Shown in pieces: positions 1 through 12,869 of a stretch of 64,000 nucleotides of DNA (position 1 is its first letter; every line of letters starts with the position of its first letter). The notes beneath the pieces are model-generated. The model saw nothing but the letters and a program-made list of their open reading frames with translations. It was not told the DNA's origin and searched no databases. The DNA lies in the NCBI GenBank assembly GCA_007115705.1, contig QXEO01001043.1:1281658-1345657 (forward strand). Reading direction: 5' to 3'. The translations under genes and the position numbers were made by a program. Source of the DNA: Dactylis glomerata (taxonomy: Eukaryota > Streptophyta > Magnoliopsida > Poales > Poaceae).

Positions 1-1000
1 TTCCATGAGTAATATATGAGATTGCAATTGTTCTTTAATTTCAGTGTATGAGTAGATGCATATTATGTACCCCGTTCTTATTTACTTGTTGTGATCAAGC
101 ATGTTTATGAGAGCGTGTGGGGGGGAACGTGTGCATTAGTTGGAATAACGGGGGTGATTTGTCCGGGGAGGACAGTCCTTTGGAGTTACTTGGGTGTTTA
201 CCTTACTTTGTTGCCTCACTAGGGATAAAGAAAATACCATGCTATAGGGTATCTCTAGCGTGACCTTGCTGAGTATCCGCGACTAGATCTACCATGTTCT
301 TATTTTAACTTCATGTCATTGTGTTTAATGCTATGCTCTGAGTTTATCTTAATACCGAGATGACTAGATTAAATTCCCATCTTGGTGGAGTATGAGAGAG
401 ATGAATAACCAAAACATCTCTATATAGGACGTGATGCCCATATGAATTCATTTGAATGTGAACATTGTTGCAATCTTTTATGTTAATTGTATGATCTTTT
501 GTCCGCCATATCTTTTATGAGAGAGTGCATTAGTGAACCCATGAACCCCGGTCCACTTTTTATTATAGGAAACAACTTTCTATTCACTTTATCGTTGTTT
601 TCATTTTCAGTTATTATTAATTTGGAAAATACAAAAAGATTTACTTTATTGCATTTCACAAACCAAAACAATACAACCATACCTTTTACAGTTTATCATT
701 GCATTGCATATTATTTTAGTTTGCATATTCCTGCGGCAAGAGATTTTCTAGCGCCGTTGCATTTGCATATTTATTTTATATTGCATATTTATTTTTAGTT
801 TTGTATACTTACACACGCCTTGTGCTTGACAACCACTTGGTGTGGTTGAGGGCACAAAGCAAATTTATTTTACCTTGCAGGTTGTTAGAAGAAGGACAGG
901 AAGGATCCTTTTATACACAGTTCCCCGAGAGTGTGATATAAACCCTCGAGTCACCTTCGTGGGGAAAATCAAGCTTCCCTATGCTCAGCACTCTACACTT
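1..1000. other. AT-rich decayed DNA without a recognisable gene
   Basis: No gene is supported here. Both strands give only short open frames without recognisable motifs. The stretch has runs of T/A and the texture of a degenerate retroelement interior, but I cannot name a family. It adjoins an LTR-like scrap, which makes an old transposon remnant the best guess. Confidence 0.3.
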
Positions 1001-1029
1001 GGAGTCTCAACCTAGCGAAGCCATCACAT

Positions 1030-1540
1030 ATATATCTATCATACATCAAGGACAAAAATATCTGTGCATCTCATAATCATCTCATAAACAAAAGATCCAC
1101 CATAGGGGTAATAAAAATATGTCACAATCATGATAGGCAGCTCATGTGACTCTAATTAGTGAAGCACAACAGAGAGACTGACACAAGTTACTTCCACAAT
1201 CCCCTAGTCCAGGGATGAACTACTCCATCTTCTTCATGGTGCTGAAGGAGATCGTGTCGATGGAGTCGAAGGGGCAATCCAGAGCGGCTCTAGCAGCATC
1301 TCCCCTCCTATCCTTGTAGTCTGCAGATCTGTATTGTGTATTTTGTGTTTCTCCGCCGCCCCGTCACGAGATCGCATGGGGGTCCCATTTATTGTAGGTT
1401 TTAGGACAAGATGGTTTCGTCAAGCCAAAGTTTGTAGCACTGGGACCCACCACTTATTTTTCCTCTCCTCTGGCATTGGTGGGAGGTATAAGGGTTGTTC
1501 ATGCCCCCTACAGTTGATCGACTAGTCAAATTATGCCGTA
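1030..1540 (+). repeat. Degenerate LTR-like fragment
   Basis: Around 1200-1290 the text (GGGATGAACTACTCC followed by a tract about a gene-sized GATGGAG/GATCGTG motif) resembles the part of the young LTR at 39755-39830 that contains GGGATGAACTACTCC and GATGGAGATGG. The orientation is the same as that LTR on the plus strand. No TG...CA ends, second LTR or target-site duplication is visible, so this is at most a truncated, diverged relative. Inference from local similarity by eye. Confidence 0.35.
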
Positions 1541-1593
1541 TACTTAAGAAAAGCCAGAGAACAATCAAGGTTAACTGAAGCTGAAAGACATAC

Positions 1594-2542
1594 CTTGGGG
1601 AGCTTGTTGTCCCCCCAAAACAGCGCTACTAGAGGCATGTCAGTGATCTCATCGTCGGCCGTCAAATAAGTGAGAGTCCTCACCGCTTTACCCAGCTCAT
1701 TGGAGGAGAGTTCTTCTTGAAGTACTCATGATGGGTCCCTTGGTCCCCGAGTACTCCCAAATGTAGCAGGTTTTGGCCTCCAGCAGCTGGACCCGACGAC
1801 GGATGAAGGTGGAGATGATGTGCAGCCCGGAAACTTCCTTGCCTTTAGTCTGCTAAAGTTCTAGGACTCGCGTCATTAGTTTCTCTCACTCGGCCATCTT
1901 GGTGTCTGTCAGAGTGTGTGTCGATGACCTTTGTTGGCGACATCTGCATCAGCCTTGAACTCATCCTAGATCCTTATCATCTCAAGCACCACCTGGTGAT
2001 TGGCTCTCATCCTTTCTTCGTGAATTCTATCTCTAAATTTTTTGTCAGACTTGTCATTGTACATATCGATCAGGTCCTTCCACATATGCAACATAAGAGC
2101 TCGCTTAACCCGACGATCCCAAGGTTCATCAATCTAGCGTACGAATGTGCACTTCATGTGCATGTAGTGGCACCCAAGGAATATGCGGCCGGTGTTCTTT
2201 CCATTGTATGACACATGCCTCCGCAGTTTTAGTAATACATTTGAGCGTCCTTTGTAGTAGCAACCCTAGGGATAAGATTTCTAGGTGCCATACCAATCCA
2301 GAAATTCCATGCAATTGATCAAATCCGGCGAGCCGGCCTGAGAGAGAGATGATAACCAAAATTAGAAAACCCTATTTTTCGATAAAGGAAGAAAACCCCA
2401 ATTAGAAGAAATGTACCTTGCCTCTACCGCGCATAGGAGTGATACCTTGTGGCATGTATGGCGTCTCCGCTGCTAACGCCATGACCGTCTCCTCCCCATC
2501 CTTAGCCGCTGCCTCCATTAGTGTGTCTATTGCCACCTCCAT
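1594..2542 (-). pseudogene. Broken GRF-zinc-finger-type gene, three predicted exons
   Basis: Read on the minus strand. Exon 1 (2542 down to 2417) starts at an ATG, encodes an acidic Ala/Glu-rich N-terminus and ends at AAG|GTACAT. A 79-base intron with a CTCTCTCTCAG acceptor leads to an exon from 2337. That exon carries a zinc-finger-like block (about 2260-2115) resembling the GRF family: tyrosine/glycine-rich entry, NTGRIFLGC, then KCTFVRxIDEPWD. The region around 1830-1594 gives a further open stretch (GLHIISTFIRRRVQLLEAK, later LGKAVRTLTYLTADDEI) ending at AAG|GTATGT. Several in-frame stops (after WYGT, after SYP, and TAG in place of the usual Trp of the FVRW motif), a first zinc-finger Cys apparently replaced, and a frame shift near 1730 show it is dead. 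Related proteins are common in grass genomes and often transposon-associated; the function is unknown. Confidence 0.5.
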
Positions 2543-3255
2543 GAGTGCGTCTGAAATAGATTTGAGCAGAGTGCACTGAGACTAGTTGTATAGAGTGCGG
2601 TTCCCATAGACCTACAACCAAAGATATAAACGCGAGGATCAGCGGTGTTGGGCACACTATTCAGCACAATAGAGTTGACCCGTCTACATGGCGGGACTCA
2701 GTGTAGTTCACCTACTATGACACTAAGGAGCTTCGATCCATATCCAAACCAACCATGACACTAATATCTGTCGGTAAAAATCAAGCACGACACATATCGA
2801 TCTGCCTCCTTTTTAATCATCAGCAAAGCCTTTCCACAGGAGAAAATACTTTTGGTGGGAGATTTTAATTGTGCCAGCCAAAAAATCCACTAGGCAAGGG
2901 GGACTTTTTAGTGGGACCAGGCGACTCGCAAGAGTCTAGAAGACGTTTGAAGTCTATGTCCGACACGAAGTAGGATTCAACTTTCTTATTTATCTAGAGT
3001 TTTTATGCAGTTCGTGAACTGACATAGTATTAGCCCGTCTAGCCTATGACTTACACGGAAAGACTAGCCGCTCCATATATATTTAATGGTTACATCTAGT
3101 TTTACCCTTGAAAACCTTTTCCATGCCTCCATTCTTCAGCGACTTAGCTTAAAGCTTCATCATAGATCGATTAGCAAGCTAGGATCAATTAGGTCGGCTT
3201 AGATCAACCCATAGTCACAAGAATGCTCACAGTGGGTGGAAACGTCAAATATGGC
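2543..3255. other. Intergenic DNA, nothing recognised
   Basis: No coding potential, terminal repeats or tandem structure was recognised in this stretch on either strand. Confidence 0.4.
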
Positions 3256-3474
3256 AATGCACCAACCGGTAGTTAGCTCCAGATGCATGCCTTGAAAACT
3301 TCATCTGGTAATGCACCAGCCGGTAGTCAACTACTAGTTGCCCACGTATTGGTGGGCTAGCTGTATCGTGCCATCCACTCCGAGTATAATAATTGGTACG
3401 ATATCCCTCTTGACACGGTGATATCTCTCCCTGAAACCTGGAAATAACTAAACAGCTAGTTAGTTTCATCTCGC
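3256..3474 (+). repeat. Host tandem duplication, copies 0 (partial) and 1
   Basis: A unit starting AATGCACCA(A/G)CCGGTAGT occurs at 3256 (short copy) and at 3310. The second copy runs on through CTAGCTGTA, CCGAGTATAAT, ATATCCCTCTTGA and CCTGAAACCTGGAAATA to the edge of CACTA element A. A matching, diverged copy starts at 21136 right after element A (AATGCATCAGCTGG) and, interrupted by element B, resumes at 24065 (ATATCCCTCTTGATATCTCC, CCTGGAAATA). The sequence therefore shows a small host tandem duplication of about 170 bp that was later split by two transposons. Confidence 0.6.
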
Positions 3475-3477
3475 AAT

Positions 3478-3760
3478 CACTACAGGAACAAGGCTTTGTG
3501 CCGACGGCCATATGCTACGCCGACGGCCAAATATCGGGGCCGTCGGCGTAGCCCGTCGCCACGGTCGCCTGACAAACGGGCCGTCGGGCCAGGATAGCCG
3601 TCGGCGTAGCCCACCCAGACCCGACGGCATGCCGTCGGCACAGGGTGGCCATCGGTTCAGCAACCCGCCGTGGAGCCAGCCGTTCGGGCCCGCCCAACGG
3701 CGTTATCATGCAGGGCCTGAGCCGACGGCATGCCGTCGGCTCAGCATCTGATTTTTTTTT
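3478..3760 (+). repeat. 5' terminal inverted repeat and subterminal motifs of CACTA A
   Basis: The terminal CACTACAGGAA is followed by more than ten copies, in both orientations, of CCGACGGC and close variants, often paired as GCCGACGGCATGCCGTCGGC palindromes. In En/Spm elements such short subterminal repeats are binding sites for the TNPA-like protein; that role here is inferred. Confidence 0.8.
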
Positions 3761-3852
3761 TCAAAAAACGTTTATTCATATGCATATTTTTAACTGATTA
3801 TTTTTGTATTATTATAGTATAATTATATTTTTTTGGCATTTTTTGTTTTCTG

Positions 3853-6800
3853 GGCCCCCGAAGCCCGTTCTGGGGCGAAACCCTAGCCAGCAGCACCCGC
3901 GCGGTCTACCCCCCCTATATTTCGCCGGAGGGCGGCACTAAGGTGTGGTAGTGTGTTCCTTTAGCTTTGGTTAGGACATATAGATATGGTAAGCATAGGT
4001 TTAGCCATTCCTAGGACAAGGTTCCCCTTGGTGGAACCGACGTGGGAGTATACACCTCTAAGTCATGAGTCGGGAGCGATATGTAGGTAGGAGGCACGTG
4101 AGAGCGGCTGGGGAGCTATAGCTATTGAATCCCATCAACCCACCAACACACATGCACACACATGTTAGGTCCGCATGCATGCTCTGGGTTGCATGCGAGC
4201 CCCCGAAGCCCGTTCTGGGGCGAAACCCTAGCCAGCAGCACCCGCGCGGTCTACCCCCCTAGATTTCTCCGGAGGGCGGCACTAAGGTGGGGTAGTGTGT
4301 TTATTTAGCTTTGGTTAGGACATATAGACATGGTAAGCATAGGTTTAGCATTCCTAGGACAAGGTTCCCCTCGGTGGAACCGACGTGAGAGTTTACACCT
4401 CTAAGTCATGAGTCGGGAGCGATATGTACGTGGGAGGCACGTGAGAGCGGCTGGGAAGCTATAGCTATTGAATCCCATCAACCCACCAACACACATGCAC
4501 ACACATGTTAGGTCCGCATGCATGCTCTGGGTTGCATGCGGACCCCCGAAGCCCGATCTGGGGCGAAACCCTAGCCAGCAGCACCCGCGCGGTCTACCCC
4601 CCTAGATTTCTCCGGAGGACGGCACTAAGGTGTGGTAGTGTGTTCCTTTAGCTTTAGTTAGGACATATGAACATGGTAAGCATAGGTTTGGCCATTCCTA
4701 TGACAAGGTTCCCCTCGGTGAAACCGACGTGGGAGTTTACACCTCTAAGTCATGAGTCGGGAGCGATATGTACGTGGGAGGCACGTGAGAGCGGCTGGGA
4801 AGCTATAGCTATTGAATCCCATCAACCCACCAACACACATGTACCCACCAGCAATGGTTGGGCCCACTTTACCATGAAATAGGCTCCGATAGACCCGTAG
4901 CGGGAGTTTCCACGTACAGATCCTGGTTTTCAGCTAGTGTTAACAGCCCATGTCTCTGAAGAAGGCCATGCCCGGGACCTACCTATATTGCATGTACCAA
5001 CCTTGGGTCACACCTATACACACATGTTAGGGACACATGCATGCATGTTTCCTACGTTAGACGATGCTCCGGTGGTCTTTATCCGGCGAAACCCTAGACA
5101 GATGGGGTTCGGAGATCTACCCCTATAGCTTTCTCCGTACGAGGCCTCGCCGATGGATCTTCTGCTTTATTTTGGTTTGTTTAGAACATATATACATGGA
5201 AAGCAAAGGTTGGGCCCACTTTACCATGAAATAGGCTCCGGTAGACCCGTAGCGGGAGTTTCCACGTACAGATCCTGGATTTTACCAAGTGTTAACAGCC
5301 CATGTCTCTGAAGAAGGCCATGCCCGGGACCTACCTATATTGCATGTACCAACCTTGGGTCACACCTATACACACATGTTAGGGACACATGCATGCATGT
5401 TTCCTACGTTAGACGATGCTCCGGTGGTCTTTATCCGGCGAAACCCTAGACAGATGGGGTTCGGAGATCTACCCCTATAGCTTTCTCCGTACGAGGCCTC
5501 GCCGATGGATCTTCTGCTTTATTTTGGTTTGTTTAGAACATATATACATGGAAAGCAAAGGTTGGGCCCACTTTACCATGAAATAGGCTCCGGTAGACCC
5601 GTAGCGGGAGTTTCCACGTACAGATCCTGGATTTCACCAAGTGTTAACAGCCCATGTCTCTGAAGAAGGCCATGCCCGGGAACTACCTATATTGCATGTA
5701 CCAACCTTGGGTCACACCTATACACATATGTTAGGGACACATGCATGCAACTTTTCTAGGGTGGACGACGCTCCGGTGGTACTTATCCGGCGAAACCCTA
5801 GACCGGGGGGGTTCAGAGATCTACCCCCTATAGCTTTCTCCGTATGAGGCCTCACCGATGGATCTTTTGCTTTATTTTGGTTTGTTTAGGACATATATAC
5901 ATGGAAAGCAAAGGTTGGGCCCACTTTACCATGAAATAGGCTCCGGTAGACCCGTAGCGGGAGTTTCCACGTACAGATCCTGGATTTCACCAAGTGTTAA
6001 CAACCCATGTCTCTGAAGAAGGCCATGCCCGGGAACTACCTATATTGCATGTACCAACCTTGGGTCACACCTATACACATATGTTAGGGACACATGCATG
6101 CAACTTTTCTAGGGTGGACGACGCTCCGGTGGTACTTATCCGGCGAAACCCTAGACCGGGGGGGTTCGGAGATCTACCCCCTATAGCTTTCTCCGTATGA
6201 GGCCTCACCGATGGATCTTTTGCTTTATTTTGGTTTGTTTAGGACATATATACATGGAAAGCAATGGTTGGGCCCACTTTACCATGAAATAGGCTCCGAT
6301 AGACCCGTAGCGGGAGTTTCCACGTACAGATCCTGGTTTTCAGCTAGTGTTAACACCCCATGTATGTGAAGAAGGCCTTGCCCGGGACCTATATATATTG
6401 CATGTACCAACCTTGGGTCACACCTATACACATATGTTAGGGACACATGCATGCAAGTTTTCTAGGGTGGACGACGCTCCGGTGGTACTTATCCGGTGAA
6501 ACCCTAGACCGGGGGGGTTCGGAGATCTACCCCCTATAGCTTTCTCCGTATGAGGCCTCACCGATGGATCTTTTGCTTTATTTTGGTTTGTTTAGGACAT
6601 ATATACATGGAAAGCAATGGTTGGGCCCACTTTACCATGAAATAGGCTCCGATAGACCCGTAGCGGGAGTTTCCACGTACAGATCCTGGATTTCACCAAG
6701 TGTTAACAGCCCATGTCTCTGAAGAAGGCCATGCCCGGGACCTATATATATTGCATGTACCAACCTTGGGTCACACCTATACACATATGTTAGGGACACA

Positions 6801-9800
6801 TGCATGCAAGTTTTCTAGGGTGGACGACGCTCCGGTGGTACTTATCCGGCGAAACCCTAGACCGGGGGGGTTCGGAGAACTACCCCCTATAGCTTTCTCC
6901 GTATGAGGCCTCACCGATGGATCTTTTGCTTTATTTTGGTTTGTTTAGGACATATATACATGGAAAGCAATGGTTGGGCCCACTTTACCATGAAATAGGC
7001 TCCGATAGACCCGTAGCGGGAGTTTCCACGTACAGATCCTGGATTTCACCAAGTGTTAACAGCCCATGTCTCTGAAGAAGGCCATGCCCGGGACCTATAT
7101 ATATTGCATGTACCAACCTTGGGTCACACCTATACACATATGTTAGGGACACATGCATGCAAGTTTTCTAGGGTGGACGACGCTCCGGTGGTACTTATCC
7201 GGCGAAACCCTAGACCGGGGGGGTTCGGAGATCTACCCCCTATAGCTTTCTCCGTATGAGGCCTCACCGATGGATCTTTTTCTTTATTTTGGTTTGTTTA
7301 GGACATATATACATGGAAAGCAATGGTTGGGCCCACTTTACTATGAAATAGCCTCCGATAGACCCGTAGCGGGAGTTTCCACGTACAGATCCTGGATTTC
7401 ACCAAGTGTTAACAGCCCATGTCTCTGAAGAAGGCCATGCCCGGGAACTACCTATATTGCATGTACCAACCTTGGGTCACACCTATACACATATGTTAGG
7501 GACACATGCATGCATGTTTCCTACGTTAGACGATGCTCCGGTGGTCTTTATCTGGCGAAACCCTAGACAGATGGGGTTCGGAGATCTACCCCTATAGCTT
7601 TCTCCGTACGAGGCCTCGCCGATGGATCTTCTGCTTTATTTTGGTTTGTTTAGAACATATATACATGGAAAGCAATGGTTGGGCCCACTTTACCATGAAA
7701 TAGGCTCCGGTAGACCCGTAGCGGGAGTTTCCACGTACAGATCCTGGATTTCACCAAGTGTTAACAGCCCATGTCTCTGAAGAAGGCCATGCCCGGGAAC
7801 TACCTATATTACATGTACCAACCTTGGGTCACACCTATACACATATGTTAGGGACACATGCATGCATGTTTCCTACGTTAGACGATGCTCCGGTGGTCTT
7901 TATCTGGCGAAACCCTAGACAGATGGGGTTCAGAGATCTACCCCTATAGCTTTCTCCGTACGAAGCCTTGCCGATGGATCTTCTGCTTTATTTTGGTTTG
8001 TTTAGAACATATATACATGGAAAGCAAAGGTTGGGCCCACTTTACCATGAAATAGGCTCCGGTAGACCCGTAGCGGGAGTTTCCACGTACAGATCATGGA
8101 TTTCACCAAGTGTTAACAGCCCATGTCTCTGAAGAAGGCCATGCCCGGGAACTACCTATATTACATGTACCAACCTTGGGTCACACCTATACACATATGT
8201 TAGGGACACATGCATGAATGTTTCCTACGTTAGACGATGCTCCGGTGGTCTTTATCTGGCGAAACCCTAGACAGATGGGGTTCGGAGATCTACCCCTATA
8301 GCTTTCTCTGTACGAGGCCTCGCCGATGGATCTTCTGCTTTATTTTGGTTTGTTTAGAACATATATACATGGAAAGCAAAGGTTGGGCCCACTTTACCAT
8401 GAAATAGGCTCCGGTAGACCCGTAGCGGGAGTTTCCACGTACAGATCCTGGATTTCACCAAGTGTTAACAGCCCATGTCTCTGAAGAAGGCCATGCCCGG
8501 GAACTACCTATATTGCATGTACCAACCTTGGGTCACACCTATACACATATGTTAGGGACACATGCATGCAAGTTTTCTAGGGTGGACGACGCTCCGGTGG
8601 TACTTATCCGGCGAAACCCTAGACCGGGGGGGTTCGGAGATCTACCCCCTATAGCTTTCTCCGTATGAGGCCTCACCGATGGATCTTTTGCTTTATTTTG
8701 GTTTGTTTAGGACATATATACATGGAAAGCAATGGTTGGGCCCACTTTACCATGAAATAGGCTCCGATAGACCCGTAGCGGGAGTTTCCATGTACAGATC
8801 CTGGATTTCACCAAGTGTTAACAGCCCATGTCTCTGAAGAAGGCCATGCCCGGGAACTACCTATATTGCATGTACCAACCTTGGGTCACACCTATACACA
8901 TATGTTAGGGACACATGCATGCATGTTTCCTACGTTAGACGATGCTCCGGTGGTCTTTATCTGGCGAAACCCTAGACAGATGGGGTTCGGAGATCTACCC
9001 CTATAGCTTTCTCCGTACAAGGCCTCGCCGATGGATCTTCTGCTTTATTTTGGTTTGTTTAGAGCATATATACATGGAAAGCAAAGGTTGGGCCCACTTT
9101 ACCATGAAATAGGCTCCGGTAGACCCGTAGCGGGAGTTTCCACGTACAGATCCTGGATTTCACCAAGTGTTAACAGCCCATGTCTCTGAAGAAGGCCATG
9201 CCCGGGAACTACCTATATTACATGTACCAACCTTGGGTCACACCTATACACATATGTTAGGGACACATGCATGCATGTTTCCTACGTTAGACGATGCTCC
9301 GGTGGTCTTTATCTGGCGAAACCCTAGACAGATGGGGTTCGGAGATCTACCCCTATAGCTTTCTCCGTACGAAGCCTCGCCGATGGATCTTCTGCTTTAT
9401 TTTGGTTTGTTTAGAACATATATACATGGAAAGCAAAGGTTGGGCCCACTTTACCATGAAATAGGCTCCGGTAGACCCGTAGCGGGAGTTTCCACGTACA
9501 GATCCTGGATTTCACCAAGTGTTAACAGCCCATGTCTCTGAAGAAGGCCATGCCCGGGAACTACCTATATTACATGTACCAACCTTGGGTCACACCTATA
9601 CACATATGTTAGGGACACATGCATGCAACTTTTCTAGGGTGGACGACGCTCCGGTGGTACTTATCCGGCGAAACCCTAGACCGGGGGGTTCGGAGATCTA
9701 CCCCCTATAGCTTTCTCCGTATGAGGCCTCACCGATGGATCTTTTGCTTTATTTTGGTTTGTTTAGGACATATATACATGGAAAGCAATGGTTGGGCCCA

Positions 9801-12720
9801 CTTTACCATGAAATAGGCTCCGATAGACCCGTAGCGGGAGTTTCCACGTACAGATCCTGGTTTTCAGCTAGTGTTAACACCCCATGTATGTGAAGAAGGC
9901 CTTGCCCGGGACCTATATATATTGCATGTACCAACCTTGGGTCACACCTATACACATATGTTAGGGACACATGCATGCAAGTTTTCTAGGGTGGACGACG
10001 CTCCGGTGGTACTTATCCGGCGAAACCCTAGACCGGGGGGTTCGGAGATCTACCCCCTATAGCTTTCTCCGTATGAGGCCTCACCGATGGATCTTTTGCT
10101 TTATTTTGGTTTGTTTAGGACATATATACATGGAAAGCAATGGTTGGGCCCACTTTACCATGAAATAGGCTCCGATAGACCCGTAGCGGGAGTTTCCATG
10201 TACAGATCCTGGATTTCACCAAGTGTTAACAGCCCATGTCTCTGAAGAAGGCCATGCCCGGGAACTACCTATATTGCATGTACCAACCTTGGGTCACACC
10301 TATACACATATGTTAGGGACACATGCATGCATGTTTCCTACGTTAGACGATGCTCCGGTGGTCTTTATCTGGCGAAACCCTAGACAGATGGGGTTCGGAG
10401 ATCTACCCCTATAGCTTTCTCCGTACAAGGCCTCGCCGATGGATCTTCTGCTTTATTTTGGTTTGTTTAGAGCATATATACATGGAAAGCAAAGGTTGGG
10501 CCCACTTTACCATGAAATAGGCTCCGGTAGACCCGTAGCGGGAGTTTCCACGTACAGATCCTGGATTTCACCAAGTGTTAACAGCCCATGTCTCTGAAGA
10601 AGGCCATGCCCGGGAACTACCTATATTACATGTACCAACCTTGGGTCACACCTATACACATATGTTAGGGACACATGCATGCATGTTTCCTACGTTAGAC
10701 GATGCTCCGGTGGTCTTTATCTGGCGAAACCCTAGACAGATGGGGTTCGGAGATCTACCCCTATAGCTTTCTCCGTACGAAGCCTCGCCGATGGATCTTC
10801 TGCTTTATTTTGGTTTGTTTAGAACATATATACATGGAAAGCAAAGGTTGGGCCCACTTTACCATGAAATAGGCTCCGGTAGACCCGTAGCGGGAGTTTC
10901 CACGTACAGATCCTGGATTTCACCAAGTGTTATCAGCCCATGTCTCTGAAGAAGGCCATGCCCGGGAACTACCTATATTACATGTACCAACCTTGGGTCA
11001 CACCTATACACATATGTTAGGGACACATGCATGCATGTTTCCTACGTTAGACGATGCTCCGGTGGTCTTTATCTGGCGAAACCCTAGACAGATGGGGTTC
11101 GGAGATCTACCCCTATAGCTTTCTCTGTACGAGGCCTCACCGATGGATCTTCTGCTTTATTTTGGTTTGTTTAGAACATATATACATGGAAAGCAAAGGT
11201 TGGGCCCACTTTACCATGAAATAGGCTCCGGTAGACCCGTAGCGGGAGTTTCCACGTACAGATCCTGGATTTCACCAAGTGTTAACAGCCCATGTCTCTG
11301 AAGAAGGCCATGCCCGGGACCTACCTATATTGCATGTACCAACCTTGGGTCACACCTATACACATATGTTAGGGACACATGCATGCAAGTTTTCTAGGGT
11401 GGACGACGCTCCGGTGGTACTTATCCGGCGAAACCCTAGACCGGGGGGGTTCGGAGATCTACCCCCTATAGCTTTCTCCGTATGAGGCCTCACCGATGGA
11501 TCTTTTGCTTTATTTTGGTTTGTTTAGGACATATATACATGGAAAGCAATGGTTGGGCCCACTTTACCATGAAATAGGCTCCGATAGACCCGTAGCGGGA
11601 GTTTCCACGTACAGATCCTGGTTTTCAGCTAGTGTTAACACCCCATGTATGTGAAGAAGGCCTTGCCCGGGACCTATATATATTGCATGTACCAACCTTG
11701 GGTCACACCTATACACATATGTTAGGGACACATGCATGCAAGTTTTCTAGGGTGGACGACGCTCCGGTGGTATTTATCCGGCGAAACCCTAGACCGGGGG
11801 GGTTCGGAGATCTACCCCCTATAGCTTTCTCCGTATGAGGCCTCACCGATGGATCTTTTGCTTTATTTTGGTTTGTTTAGGACATATATACATGGAAAGC
11901 AATGGTTGGGCCCCCTTTACCATGAAATAGGCTCCGATAGACCCGTAGCGGGAGTTTCCACGTACAGATCCTGGATTTCACCAAGTGTTAACAGCCCATG
12001 TCTCTGAAGAAGGCCATGCCCGGGACCTACCTATATTGCATGTGCCAACCTTGGGTCACACCTATACACATATGTTAGGGACACATGCATGCATGTTTCC
12101 TACGTTAGACGATGCTCCGGTGGTCTTTATCTGGCGAAACCCTAGACAGATGGGGTTCGGAGATCTACCCGTATAGCTTTCTCCGTACGAGGCCTCGCCG
12201 ATGGATCTTCTGCTTTATTTTGGTTTGTTTAGAACATATATACATGGAAAGCAAAGGTTGGGCCCACTTTACCATGAAATAGGCTCCGGTAGACCCGTAG
12301 CGGGAGTTTCCACGTACAGATCCTGGATTTCACCAAGTGTTAACGGCCCATGTCTCTGAAGAAGGCCATGCCCGGGACCTACCTATATTGCATGTACCAA
12401 CCTTGGGTCACACCTATACACATATGTTAGGGACACATGCATGCAAGTTTTCTAGGGTGGACGACGCTCCGGTGGTACTTATCCGGCGAAACCCTAGACC
12501 GGGGGGGTTCGGAGATCTACCCCCTATAGCTTTCTCCGTATGAGGCCTCACCGATGGATCTTTTGCTTTATTTTGGTTTGTTTAGGACATATATACATGG
12601 AAAGCAATGGTTCACATGCATGCGGGCCCCTGAAGCCTGTTCTGGGGCGAAACCCTAGCTAGTAGCCGCCACGCGATCTACCCCCTAGATTTCTCCGGAG
12701 GGCGGCACTAAGGTCATATG
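3853..12720 (+). repeat. Satellite-like tandem array of 345-353-bp units, about 25 copies
   Basis: Corresponding points recur at 4937, 5289, 5641, 5994, 6347, 6700, 7053, 7406, 7758, 8110, 8462, 8815, 9167, 9519, 9871, 10223, 10575, 10927, 11279, 11632, 11985 and 12337, so the period is 352 or 353. Two subtypes differ mainly in the second half: one has CATGTTTCCTACGTTAGACG and AGACAGATGGGG, the other TTTTCTAGGGTGGACGACG and AGACCGGGGGGG. The left edge (3853-4850) has about three divergent ~345-bp units with CCCCCGAAGCCCG, and the same divergent type returns at 12626, so the 352-bp block seems to have expanded from inside an older repeat. Each unit holds a 63-68-codon open stretch, but the period is not a multiple of three and nothing suggests expression. 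Confidence 0.92.
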
Positions 12721-12799
12721 TACAGGAGAATAAAAATATTAACCTAATTAACAATCTAAGGAAATGTAATAAAACAATAAAAATGAAAAAATGAAAAAA

Positions 12800-12860
12800 A
12801 AAATCCTAAGCCGACGGCATGCCGTCGGCATAGGCTTGGCCGTCGGCTTATGGTTCGACC
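12800..12860 (+). repeat. Internal cluster of CACTA subterminal motifs
   Basis: AAGCCGACGGCATGCCGTCG, then GGCCGTCGGCTTATGG, lie inside the element about 1.2 kb upstream of the tnpD start codon, at the far side of the tandem array. They match the motifs at the element ends. Element C has the same arrangement at 30890-30960. They could be TNPA-type binding sites near the promoter, or the array may have expanded within an ancestral 5' subterminal region. Confidence 0.65.
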
Positions 12861-12869
12861 GAAATAAAC

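Noticed and set aside
4937..12543. Repeated 63-68-codon open frames (LTAHVSEEGHAR...) as a tandem gene family
   Set aside because: They recur only because the DNA is a 352/353-bp tandem repeat. The period is not a multiple of three, starts are mostly non-ATG, frames shift between subtypes, and the same frames appear in element C on the other strand.
3853..12720. CRISPR-like or rDNA-spacer array
   Set aside because: Units are 352 bp with no short repeat/unique spacer alternation, no cas genes and no rRNA sequence nearby; the array lies inside a CACTA element.
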